Positions 51,501 to 63,300 of a DNA stretch of 64,000 nucleotides are shown here, in pieces. This DNA comes from Volvox africanus (lineage: Eukaryota > Chlorophyta > Chlorophyceae > Chlamydomonadales > Volvocaceae). Position 1 is the stretch's first letter; each line of letters opens with the position of its first letter. The translations under genes and the position numbers were made by a program. The notes under the pieces were generated by a model. It did no database searches. It was not told where the DNA came from and worked only from the letters and a program-made list of their open reading frames with translations. The stretch covers positions 2,422,501 to 2,486,500 of the forward strand of contig BSDZ01000103.1 of the NCBI GenBank assembly GCA_030268105.1. Direction: 5' to 3'.

Positions 51501-54500
51501 ATGACCATCTGTTGCTCTGCTCTATTGATTATCGTGGAGAACAGTGAAGCGCGCTGGGTGTGCTGATGCCTGAGGATAGGCCGGTAACAGGGACTGGGGA
51601 CACGGAACATCATGACCTAACATCACTAGCCCTGATGGTGGGGATGCCGTGGAAGGGCCTTCGGAGCATCATTTACATCCTAAGCCTGAACGTGTCTGGC
51701 AATTCTTAGAGTTCAGGGCATTCTCGACTTTAAAGACGAGTCGAAAATGAATACGCCGCCCTCCAGCCCCATTTTTACGACATCCCCTTGGCGCTAGCTT
51801 CCCGCCACCTGGTGACTAATTCATCAAGCTCCCAGCCGCCCATAGTGGGAATGTGCAAACGTACGAATATATGTCTGTACCGTAGGCCATCGTGAGCCAG
51901 GAGGTGGAGGTGGCTGTTGCGCGCATCCTGGACTTCCAAGTGGAGGCTTTTGGTGAGATCTAAAATGTTCTTGTTGGTTGGTTGGTTGGTTGAGGAAGCG
52001 CCCTTTCCCCAGCGCCTCTCTGCTGAAGGTGTGTCGATGGATAAGGGCGTAGAGAGGACGGCTGCGTCGGGAGCTGGTTGCTTGTACGCACAGGCAACCA
52101 GCTAAGCGTTTGTCCGGACTTGAGTACGGCTCAGGGCAGGTTGGTCGTGCGCCCTGGGATGGTACTGGGTGCAGAACCGTTTCCTTTTAAGGCAGAACAT
52201 GCCTGTGGTGAGTAGCGGAGGGCGGTATGTCTTTCCCGAATGCTCATGTTCGCACTAAAGCTGGCGCTTACGAAAGCTGCGGCGCTCTCGCACCATGTTC
52301 TAACTGATCCTGAGTGTTTGTGTATTTGCCTTAGGGTTTTCCTATTTGCCATGTCACCTCGATGGGTGTTTTTCGTAGGCCGCCTCAACATGGTACGGCC
52401 GGTCCCGATAGACGAAGAGCAGTGGAGCGCACTCGGGCGGCGGCTCACGAGGCTGGAGCGCCTGGTCGAGGGAGTCCCGGCGGGCACAGAGGGGGCACTG
52501 CTGCAGGGAGGGCAGGTGCCGGCGGCGGTGGCGGCGGCAGTGGGCGAGGCGCTGGCGGCACAGGTGGCGGAGGCCCGGGTGGAGGTTACGGCGGCGGCGG
52601 CGCGTGAGGCAGAGAGCGTGCGAAACGACGTTCTGGCCGCACAGACGGTGTTGCGGGAGAGCCTGGACAACTTGGCGGCAGCACTACAGCCGCTACAGCT
52701 TGGCGTGATGGAGCTGCAGGTGGCTGTGTCTGCGGTGTCTGCGGCACAGACGCAGCAGCAGCAGCAGCTGGCGGAGGAGGCCGCCTTGCACGCATGGAGA
52801 GATGGCGAAGGCGGAATGGTGACAGAGAGGTCGCCTTCATCAGCAGGGGAGCTGGGGCGGTTGCTGGAGGGAGTCCAGGCTGTAACGCAGCTGTTGCATG
52901 ACGTTGACTCGAAGATAGATAACGTGACAGTGGCTATGGCTCACCTGCCAGCGGCAGCAACTGTCCCACCTTCACCAGCGCCGGCGGTGTTGGCATCAGA
53001 TACTACTGCCGAGGCAATGGCGGCGGCAGCAGCCAAACAACAGCAAGAACTTCGGTCGGGCATTGAAGGCATGAAGGAGGCACTTGCAGCACTGACCACC
53101 CAGGTGGGCCTTATCGCAAACCAGTCACAAGTGGTGGTTCGCGCTGCTGAGCCCTCCGCGCCGGCGGCGGCTGTCAGCGCTGTTGTCGATGTCCTGTCGT
53201 TTGAAGCGAGTCTGGCGTCCGCAGCGCCGCCGGAGCACACTGGCGGGAACGATGCGCTGTCGTTTGCCGGCACGGTTGGCACGACACGAGATGAAGCGTA
53301 CGACATGATGCTACAGCTAGCGGAAGCTCGACGACGATCAGGTTCAGAGGCGAGCGTCAGTGGTGGCGACGTTACCAGGAATGACGTGGCAAGCGGCGTT
53401 GACGGTGGCGGCGGTGGTGGCGTTGCTACTGTGGCAGCAGCAGGGCCTTCAGCCGCCCTGAGTCGTCGTGCAGCTGATTCGCAGCTGCGCATCGAAGGGC
53501 TTCCCCCTTTTGAGCCCCCGCTCCTTTATGCTACAGCTGGAGCTACTGCGACGGTGACGGCTATGGAGATACCGTCACTGCCGCCGTCGCAGAGGGAAAG
53601 GGAGGCACAGGAGCTGATGCGGCGATCTAAGCAGGAGCTAGAGCCGCGGCCAAGGATGGAGCAGCAATCGCAGCAGCAGCAGCAGTACTTCCCTGCAAGA
53701 TTAAGGCAGGAAGTCGAACCCCAGCTCGACATGCGTTCCGGGTCCGCCGCAGCCACAGCAGCAGTAGCGCCGCCGCCAGCGGTGGCGGCAGCGGCGCCCG
53801 CGGCCGGCTTTGACAGGAATGCGACGTCCGCGGCGTCTGATGGGCAACTGCTGCCGTATGATGGATCCACAACCTTGCCATATGACCAGGCGCCACCAGC
53901 GCCTGCGCTCCAGGCTGCCTCCTCACCCTCACCCTCACCTTTCTCTCCTCCCTTAGCGTCGTCCTCACCGACCCCTTTCGCCCCTGCTCCCCAGCCTCCT
54001 GCATCCCCACCGCTTTACCCGGCGGAGAGCGTCGGCCCTGCTACGGAGTCCGTTGGGTATATTCCGCAGGGCGACATGTACGGGTGGGACCAGCGGTCAC
54101 AGCAACAGCTACAACAGCAGCAGCTACAACAACAAGCATCATATGCTTACGATCAGCCGCAGCCGCAGCCGCAGCCGCAAAACGGCAGGTTCCAAGCTTT
54201 TCAGGAAGGCTTCGGTTACTCGCTATCGCCCTCAGCGGCTGCTCAGACGATGGGCGGGCTACCAATAGAGCAGCCCCCTGAGGCGCCGTCCTGGTACACC
54301 ATGCAGCAGCAACAGCAGCCGCAGGAGGCTTCGCAACCGCCATTTCTGCCCCAGGACCTTGCGAATGCGAATGTGAATGTCCAGACAGACACCCAGGTGC
54401 CGCCGCAGAAGCAGCGACAATTGAGGTTTCCGTTCTGGCCTATGCCAAATCTCCAGGCGCAGACACAAGCGGCGGCGCCGCCGCCGCCACCACCTCCTCG

Positions 54501-56755
54501 TGCTTCGGCTCACCCGCCGCCGCCACCTCAACAACCGATGCCCACCACGGCCGGGGTTGAGCCGCGGCCTGCGATGGCATCGAGCTCCTCCCCACCGCAG
54601 CAGCCCTCACAGGGATTCAGCCCGCTGCCGTCGTCGCTAACAGGATCACCAACGGCGCCGCCGACGCCAAGCCCGCAGCAGCCCGTCCGCGCCGCTGCTC
54701 CCGCCGTTTCGGTTCCTCCGTTAGCGTTGCCTAATGAGTACCGCCCACGGCCACTGGACGGGTTGAATACCAACGAGATGATCACTGAGGGGCTGCGGTT
54801 GCTGAGGCTTGGACGTGAGGAAACGAGGAAGGGGGAGGTGGGTGCGTATATCTGTCTGCCTGTCTGTCTGTCTGCGTAGTTGGACTAGTGATGGTGACGA
54901 ATTCCACGATCCCTCACAACCTCCTCTATTGGGTTATAGGCACCAAGTAATCAAGCCGCCGGGTACATGCTGCCGGCAGCTCCGCCCGGCAGCTCCCGCG
55001 TTCTCGTCTTTCTCCCCCTCCTTGCTCTTCACCCGAAAAGTCACAGCTCCGCCTGAAGCCTAACCTTAACAAATAAAGTCGTTTCATTCGTTAGAGGGTA
55101 TTTGAATTTTTGGTCCTTTAGGACTATGGACTCGCTGACACACTCATCCAAGGCGCCATCGCTGCCTTCACTCGCGCCTCTGAGCAACCTTCGGCGGACG
55201 CTAAGGCGATGGGCAACTTGGGCAACGCATTGCTGGCCCGGGGGGAGCTCAAGGTGTGGAAGGTTATTAGGAAGCCTCTGGGCTTTACAGCTCGCGCGGG
55301 GTGGGCTTCGGTGAAGGCGAGGGGCCGGTCCGTTGGGGGCGGGGGGTACAACACGTGGATCCAAAAGGCCCTCGAAGGAGGTTGTCGGGGTGTGTCGGGG
55401 TGTGAATGCTTTCTGGGGACGGGGAAGCGGGGAGAGGCGAAAGAACGGAAAGGGAACGGGACTTGGAAGGACCCGTGCATTGTTTTCAGTTAAACAGGAA
55501 ACAGATGAATGGTACAAGAAGGGTCGGGTGACCGGTCAAAGTTGTTATCTAGGGATCCATGTTTCGTAGGGATTCATCGCATCCAAGTTCGTATTCGGCC
55601 CTCCTCAGGCCGCTTACCTGGAAACCCTCCGCTCCGGCCCAGCCCCTGCTACTGCCGCCGAGGCCACCGCCCAGATGGACGCCGAGCGCGCCATGACTCT
55701 GGAGGCGAATGCGCTGCTAACGGAAGCGGGCGTAATGTTCCTAAAGGTACGACACTTGTGCGACATGGACAGAAGACAAGACGCAGTTGCATGAAGGCAT
55801 AGTGTTTGCTGCTGGATTGCAGCCAAACGAGTCATTTGGCGTTCTGGTTTGGCGCTCTAGGCAAACGACCTGCTTACCGGCCCCCCTCTTTGATACTACC
55901 GCGCGGTATGCATCTTTAAATGTGACAGCTTCACGACTTGTGCGCAAACCAAGATTTCGTTTTTTGGCTGACAACATACATATATACGTATTTATAGATG
56001 ATATTTCATTAGTTTGGTCATTGGTTTATGTCTGTGTGTCTGTCCGGGGGGCTGTCTTCAAACCGGCGCGTCTCTCCTCCTCCCCGTCAGGTTCTAGAAA
56101 TGGACGGATGGAGCTCCCGGGCGCTGGTCAACTGGGGCCGGGCGCTGGTCATCCGGGCCGACTTGCTGGCGGCCACACCGGACGGCCTGAAGCCGGGCAG
56201 CCCCACCTTGCCCGTCGTAGCCCAGCTGTACATATCGGCCATCGGCAAGTTCGAGGGGGTGCTGGAGGGCGAGCCCGACATGATGCCCGCCAAGTACAGG
56301 TGCGCGCTTAGGGGCAGGAGTCCGTGGGGGTGCAAGCGTGCGATCCACGTTTTCAGGGGCCGGTGTAGCAACAGCGACGTCGACATCAGCTAGGATACGG
56401 CTTGGAGCGGTATGGTGACTGGGGGCCGGTCGGAACGGAAGTTGTGTTGCCGTTCCCTTCTGACGCCTAGCTTAGGGGCCCTCTTCGAGATGTTTTTGTT
56501 TTCCAAAATCGTGAACTCCGACTTCTCGTGCCCGCCAGGTGCGCTCTGGCAATGGGGGGCATGTCCCGCACGAAGCCCGGCGGCAGCAGGGAGCGCCTGA
56601 CCCTTCTGGCGGACGCCATTAACTACCTACGTGACGTGATAGCCTCGCAGTCACCTGACGCTGAGGCTCTGCGCTCCTCCGCAGTTGCGGCGCTCCAGCG
56701 GTACGAGACGCAGCTCATGGCAGAGCGAGCGGCACGGCAGCAGCCGCTCCAATAA
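48555..56755 (+). CDS. Large membrane-anchored coiled-coil/TPR-like protein, 11 exons
   Basis: Exons: 48555-48944, 49157-49343, 49684-49862, 50706-50839, 51116-51290, 51886-51952, 52379-54837, 55122-55253, 55609-55746, 56091-56299, 56539-56755. Every junction keeps phase, giving 1,428 residues from ATG 48555 to TAA 56753-56755. The N-terminal ~60 residues are Arg/Ser-rich, like an organelle transit peptide. Residues ~76-118 are hydrophobic (DVVAILGSVGGALAAILNLF ... LPLVLPVISLL), probably two membrane helices. A coiled-coil region (EARSAIEEVRRELRG) follows. Exon 7 alone gives ~820 residues: coiled coil, then Gln/Pro/Ala-rich disorder. The last ~250 residues are helical with TPR-like repeats (MGNLGNALLARGELK; RALVNWGRALVIRADLL). 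It is perhaps a chloroplast membrane scaffold; location is inferred from the N-terminus only. Confidence 0.8.
50881..50978. repeat. Telomere-like inverted repeat in an intron
   Basis: Left side contains TTTTAGGGATTTAGGGTTTT and right side AAAACCCTAAATTGCCCTAA, forming an imperfect inverted repeat in intron 4 of the 11-exon gene. TTTTAGGG is the telomere repeat of Chlamydomonas and Volvox, and TTTAGGG is the plant type. There are only two or three units per arm. Confidence 0.6.
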
Positions 56756-56805
56756 GGAGTGAGCGCGGCATTTGGCAGCAACAGCGTCACAGCTGGTGCT
56801 GACAT

Positions 56806-56810
56806 TGTAA
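56806..56810 (+). terminator. TGTAA polyadenylation motif
   Basis: TGTAA lies 51 bp after the stop codon of the 11-exon gene. TGTAA is the main green-algal polyadenylation signal, and cleavage normally follows 10-20 bases later. Confidence 0.6.
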
Positions 56811-57028
56811 AGGGCACCGCAGGTAAAATTGACAGATGTCCCCGCAACGAAGTGAATTCTCCGCCCTCGACAACTTGTGAGGGTTATTCGGTGGACACGT
56901 CTCAAGGCAGGGTGTAAGGGGAGAGGAGGGAGTCTGTGGGCGGAATGGAGCCCGACAATAGCGTAAGGTACTTGAATTGCAATTTTGACTGTTGGCCTCC
57001 AAGGGCCCCTCACAAATAGGAGTTGATT

Positions 57029-57083
57029 GGCAGCGGCAGCGACGGGGGCGGCAGCGACGGCGGCGGCAGCGACGGCGGCGGCA
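57029..57083. repeat. Microsatellite-like GC-rich repeat
   Basis: Tandem units of CGGCGGCAGCGA, imperfect at the left end. Located downstream of the 11-exon gene with no coding frame supported. Confidence 0.8.
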
Positions 57084-58539
57084 CTGACCAGTTGAGATTT
57101 GTGCTTCATACATCAGGATTGACCGTTGAAGAGTCCGTTGATGTCTTCAGTCTCAGCCCATCGTAATCACAACAGCCATGGGTTGCATGGCTGGCTGACC
57201 CTAAAGCACAAGGGGCACATAAAGCACAAAAGGAGGATATCAGGAGTTGCTTATGTTGCGGGATAGTTTCAAAGAACAGTCCAAGCGGTTTTGCAGACGC
57301 TGCAAATTCACGGGGAGTTGATTTTGGGGGCTAGGTGGGGCTAGGAGAGGCATGGCATCAGTGTATAGGATACGGTGGAAAAGGCTAGGTGCATGGCTAG
57401 CGAGGGGTCGAGGCTAGAGACTTCTCTATTCATTATGGCGCCGCCTTCATTTTATGGTACAGATATGTTCGATTCGGTGGGCAGTTTTATTTGGCTGATT
57501 TAATGGGCCGTACATGGGTACGCGGGTCAAAGGGTTGCCTCCAGAAGGAATTGAGGGTCCAAAGAGGTTGTCAAGGCGGTCACGGGTTGGGTTCAGAGAA
57601 GTTGGGAGGATACCGGTGATAGGGGTGCCAGCATCTTATTGGTGCTTGTCGGACATGGGGATGCTGAGCCCAGTACAGGGAATGTCAGGTCGTGTCCTGG
57701 GGTAGAGGAAGAGTTCCTAGGTCCTGCGCACGCACTGCGCATTCTGGTGCTCGCGAGTATTGTTTGAGTTTGGGAGTTTGGGGTAGGACTCGTCCTCGTC
57801 TCCACGGCTGGCTTTGCATCCAAAACTTTGACATGTCTAAAAGTGGTGCAAAGCAGCGCCATGTAAACTATCCACAACCCCCCTGCAGGTGAGGGCTGGT
57901 GCACGGCTGAGCCGTATGTGGCACTTGAAAGGTCTGCACGTAACCTGAGCCTTCCTTACTCTCTCCTTACCGCAGCACTTCTCAGCCATCCTGTCCGTCT
58001 GGCCTCTCTTTGGTCCCTTAGAAAAGCCACAATGTAATGATAAGTACGTTTGTGCAACGGAGTGTTTAGGGTGTGTGGCTTAATGGACAGAAAGATATGA
58101 TGAATAAAAAGAACGTTCTCGGTGCACATTTTGGTGTGTGGCTTCCCGGAACTTAACGCTGAGTAAATGGTAGACGAACTTATTATTAGTGGGGACTGTT
58201 GGGCCGAAGGTATATGCGAAGTAAATATGTTTGGGGACGCGTCAGAACTGACCATGTGTGTTAAGTACTGAGGATAAGGAATATACATGGTGATGGGTTT
58301 TCCCTTACCCATCAGAAGGCTTTCCTTAAGTACCTCTCTCAGGAGCACAAGAGTTGCGACACTGGAATTATGGACCCCCATAAGAGGAACGATATGACGC
58401 TATGGCCGTGGTGGTGGTTTCAGTGGACGTACGTTGTCTTCAGCCCAACCAGGCTGCGGCATCAGTCCAACCAGGCCCTTCCTGAATCCGGTGGCTCCAC
58501 CTTTTTACCGTGGCGGGCATCTCAAGCTATGGCACACCT
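57084..58539. other. Intergenic, no gene supported
   Basis: About 1.45 kb with only short open stretches. The last part (from about 58370) may belong to the decayed retroelement that follows, but no motif is clear before 58540. Confidence 0.45.
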
Positions 58540-59500
58540 TGCTGCCTGGAAGGCTATTGGGGCAGATATTCCTTATTCTTCATGTTTTGAAGGGAGGGGT
58601 ACCGGTTGAGCTCCATGAGGATCGGCTTACCCCTCCCGGCATTTGATCTCCCTACGCTAGTTTCCCGGTCTCTAATGCACAGCAACGAGCGGTAGTGGTT
58701 GGAGGTGGAGGAGCCCCGCCTTATCGCCCTTGTAGCTACTTCCCAAGTGGAACACCTCATGGTCGAGAGCACGTGGTCCATGCCGTATGTGCGTTAAAGC
58801 TTGGCACCTTTCTCTTTCTCTTCGTGTATGAATATTGCACAGAAAGCTTACACGTGCCCGTAGAAGTCCTTTCCACACCTTGAACTGTATGGGGATCCAG
58901 GGCTCTTGGTTGATGAAGGTGGATTTAGCTGATGCTTTCTACCACAATCGAACACATTCCCGGATGACAGGAGGATCATCGCTTCTGTTATACCTTTTGT
59001 TCTGTGGCGTCCTTTGCAAAGTGAATGCGTTGCCTATGAGATGGCTTAACAACGCTTGCTGGGTTTATGTGTGTCATGGGGAATGTGGTGCGTTTCTGGA
59101 CCCGGCCTGACCAGTGGCTGCGAGGCGGACTGGGTTGGGAAGCGCCGCCTTATGTTGCTTACCTTGGAGGTCGTACAGGCGTTTGGGGCTTAAGGAGCAA
59201 ATTCTTAACGAAACGCTACCTGGATTTGAGTGTACGTTCTTGTCAGAAGGTGGTTGCCTCCTTTGGCCATCTCGTGGTGGGCCAGGCCAGGTTGTGCCGT
59301 TCAGTGTTCAGTACTTTCATCGCCTGAGAGGGGGTATCTTCGTTTGGGCTGTTCGTCACTGAGAACCATACAACCAATAAATAATCAGGATTAACAGAAC
59401 ACGTGATACAACAGAAAAGCGATTAAAAGTGAAATCTTTGGCAAAAAAGGTAATACAGTTCTTGGGACTGTCACACATAAACCGTCAGAATGTCCGAATT
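58540..59500 (+). pseudogene. DIRS-like reverse transcriptase relic
   Basis: Pieces of a reverse transcriptase in shifting frames. A segment at 58555-58640 resembles the region before RT (FLILHVLKGGVPVEL). Motif A is at about 58905-58943 (WLMKVDLADAFYH). After a frame change comes PDDRRIIA, then VNALPMRWLNNACWVYV (about 59020-59072), then MGNVVRFWTRPDQW and so on. A later piece near 59445 reads VIQFLGLSH. The WxMKVDLxDAFYH and NALPxGWLNAPWVF patterns are typical of DIRS/Ngaro-type tyrosine-recombinase retroelements. It is heavily broken, with no terminal repeats or recombinase identified. Confidence 0.55.
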
Positions 59501-60303
59501 TGGTCCTTTCCCAAAACTGCAATCATACGTGCGCTGAATCATGTCTACGAGTGCCCAGCCGTTCATGGTTCGGGTCACGTTGAATGTTGCTGAAGGAAGC
59601 AAAGATTACGATTTCCACTAACTTCGACCCGAGCTTATTACAGTTCACTGCTCTGATTACAAGACTGTGTTGGTGCCTCCTGCAGTGCCGGAAAGTCCGT
59701 CAGGGATTTGTCCGATACCTCTAATATATCATAAAATGAGAAGGCGCCAGAAAGAAGAATATTACAAATTGAAAGTTAGGATTCCCTTACTCTTTATTCT
59801 CTCATTTGACATTTGGCCATTCCCATGTGGGGGGAACAGGTAACCTTGTTCGACCGCGACGGTTGAAGCCGCATACTTGAAGCCGCAGTACTAGACACAG
59901 GGCGTACATCGACATCCATAATTAAAAATGTGTATTTCGTGCGCTTAAATTGGTGACCTTTGGTTCACCGGAAAATCTGGACATCGTGATCACAGTGGAT
60001 TCTGGCCGGATGTTTTACGTCCGCGCGTGCAGCAAGGCTTAGTTAGACCACGCAGAAATTTATTGATGAAAATGCTTCATTAAAATACAGCTTGTCATAT
60101 AGTTTTAAATAGCATGAAGGTTTGACGAAAGTATTGTTGCCGTACACAAATATCGTTTCGCTAGTAACATCTAGCATGTGCAACACGCAAATTAAAGACA
60201 AATACGTCAGTTTACTACTTTCCTTTATTTTTCAAGACAAACTAATCAATTGATACTTTACCCTCACTTGGCGGCAGTTGGTTTCACTCAGACGCCCTCG
60301 GAA
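59501..60303. other. Intergenic, upstream of RING-CH gene
   Basis: AT-richer sequence with no supported coding region. Its left part may be further decayed retroelement. The 3' part should hold the promoter of the gene starting at 60304. Confidence 0.4.
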
Positions 60304-63300
60304 ATGATGGCTGAAAGTAATGAGTTAGATACTGAAGAGTTCTGCTATATTTGTTTTGAAGGAGCTACGCGAGGGCCTTCCGGAGAATTGGAGCCCCTCG
60401 TTCAGGCCAGTGCGCGTTCCGGCAGCACACGACATCTCCGCTACCTTTTCAACGACTTGCTTCATGGCTAAAAATATATGAAAACCAGTTTAATCCGTCC
60501 ATAATAGCGCACCCCTGCTTTTAAGGGTGCCTCGTAACCTATTAGAGTTTTTCGCCGTCGAAATTATTTGCAGGTTTGCAGATGCCCAACAAAAGTACAT
60601 CGAAGATGCGTTGCGCGGTGGCAACTTTATTCTGCAGGGAAACGGTAGGGCTGACCTTGCGGCAAATATGGGTGCGTGCTTTCCTCTTCGGCACGTTTAT
60701 TAAGAATTTAACTTAATAACAGTTGTCTAAAGTCTTGGAACAACATTAGGAATGTGCAAATGGGTTTTTTGCATGCAAACCGTAAGTATGCTTACGCAAG
60801 CAAATATATACAGGTTTTTACTGTCCTCCCAGATTCCAGCGTGGACAGGTATTAATTCGTTGGCTCTTTCAGATGTTAAAGGTTCCTGGATGCATCGACA
60901 GCTTCCATAACATCTCTGGAGCGACACAGCGAACGATGTAAAAATGTGCACAGATTGTAGCTGTAACCGTTTTACTTCCTATCAGCAGCGGATCAAACGT
61001 TTCTATCCAGCTCTGCTTACTATATCTTGCGGTTGGGTCTACTGACCTACGACGCCGGAACGAGGGGTTCGCCTCTTGTCGACCTTCCCTCAATAAGCAC
61101 ATCGCGCGCCTCTCTGGGGCCGCCCGATGCTGCCCGGGGCTTCGTCCCCACCGCAGGGAGGAGAAGTCGTGCCGCTTCTGCCAAGGCACTCTGCCCGATT
61201 GGAAGGAAGTCCTGACGCCGCGTGCCCTTCCTCCGGCCGTTCCCATCCTGAGCATCTACTACAACAACACTTGTTGCAGGTGGGGCATTGATGCGGGTCC
61301 ACAGACGTTGCAGCAAAAAACAGCGTTGGTCAAACGTCAACGTTGGGCTTTTATAAGTCTTGTGTGTAGTAAACCCTAAGTCGTACATGTACGGCACACA
61401 AACCACGGTGTAAGGCACAAGAGGCACCTTTTTTGCGGCATTCTTCAACCTCCACTACATTGTGGTTGAGGGTCCGTGTCTGCATGGCATTTTACTAGTT
61501 AGAGCATTCATCCGGGCAGACTTATAACATGATGTTTGTCTGATCATTAGCGGAGTTTAGCTCTTAATATCCGTCCAACACTGCAAAGATGTACCTCATC
61601 GGCTCAGGTCATATTTATAATCTATCCTTATAAGCTTAGCCGCTTCAACAGGCCTCCAAGATGTCTTGGCCTCGTGCCTTTGGATTCTCTTGCTAAGTGG
61701 AAAGGTCGGCATGGAGGTGGACTTACACCATCCGACCATCGCTACCACTATCGCTACCGCTATCACTACCGCTATCGCTACCGCTATCGCCACCGCTAAG
61801 TACTTGGCCCGCCATAACATGGTTGTGCTGTAAGCACTTTGTGCTGTTGCTTGCATTTGTTTGCTTGCGCAGGATGAAAGTGAGGCCGGGACCGGACGGT
61901 CTGCGGGCATTTCTACGACAGCTTGAAGTCATCGTCGGACGAGATGTCGCAAACGTTAACTTCGTTTTCAGATGTCGTTGCCCTGATACGGGTAGGCTTA
62001 ACCAAGCTGTATGAGGCCAGTGGGGGGCGGACAAGGAGGAAAAAGGGAGAGGCCAGTCCAATCATGAGAACCCAACACGGGCCAACACAGGCGAATTCAT
62101 GACTCTAGCAGGGGATGCAGTCCCATGCACGCCGCAGTAGAGGCATGTGAATGGGTTCGCAACGGGTACGGGTTGAGCAGTCCAGCGGCGGATGGGGGCC
62201 AACTGCTGGAGTGTCAACACAGAAACCTGCTCGCTGACTTGCTGTCTGAGACATTTCCTAGGGAGTGTCTTTTTTGGCATTAGGTGTGTCAGGTGTCGTT
62301 GTGGCGCCGTGTTCAAGTTGACAATGACAGTGGCACGGACCGGTGCCGCACCTGATTGGCCTCTCAGCGCATATCGACATCCGGTTCCTGAACACACGTT
62401 TTTGAACACGGACTTATCAACCTGTGTGGTTTTGTCCTCCGAATGCCCCCCGCCCACTTTCCTCCGCTATAGGAGCCGAGATCTTCCTTCAGGGCCTACA
62501 AGCCTTCGAGGCTGCCATGCACTGCGCCTGTGTCCGTGCTGCTCAGCGTAGCCTTCAACAACACCAACACCAATACCAGCTGTTGTTGTTACAGCAACAA
62601 CAACAACAACAACAACAAGCACAACAACGACAGCTTTTGGAGCTTGCATCCCTCCACCAGCACCAGCACCAGCGAGAAGAATACGAGCATCAGCACCAGC
62701 ACCAGCACCAGCACCAGCAGGAGCAGGAGCAGCCTCTTCCACTGCAGGAGCGGCGTCGGCAGCAGCAGCTGTTTCTGCTGCAGCATTGCGAGGTGCTTCA
62801 GCGCCAGCGCCAGAGGGAGCGCAACCGGCTGCAGCTGCCACGGCAGTTGGTGCTGGACACGGGCGAGCAACAACCCACATCGTACGGCACTGCAACGGTG
62901 GACGAAACGGCTCGAATCGGAGACTCGCAAGTCAGGAGGCCGTCGGCCACCGCAGCGTGCATCTTCGGCGGCGGCGCTGGTGCTGCGACAGCCATCACCA
63001 CCGGGCCCACAACCACGGCGGTCGCTGCCGCTTATGTGCCGCCGCCTGTCCACCATGCCATTGGCCTTCATTCTTCTGCTTTGGCGGTGTTGCCCCCCGC
63101 TGAACCGCATCAGCAGCTTCGTGGCGCAGCGGCAGCAGCGGGGGCAGGGACGCGGATGGGGTTGGGGACAGGGCTGCCAGGACCTGAAGCCTCATCCACC
63201 GCAGTCGCCAGTATAGAGCAGCAGTCACTCCCGCACAGCTTAGATCCCGCTTCTGCCATCGTTGACGGCGCCGCCGGCCGGGATTGCCGTCATTGCTGGG

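Noticed and set aside
52131..54785. Several Ala/Arg/Pro-rich antisense frames
   Set aside because: Shadows of the 2.46-kb exon 7 of the 11-exon gene, whose frame is linked by phase to exons on both sides.
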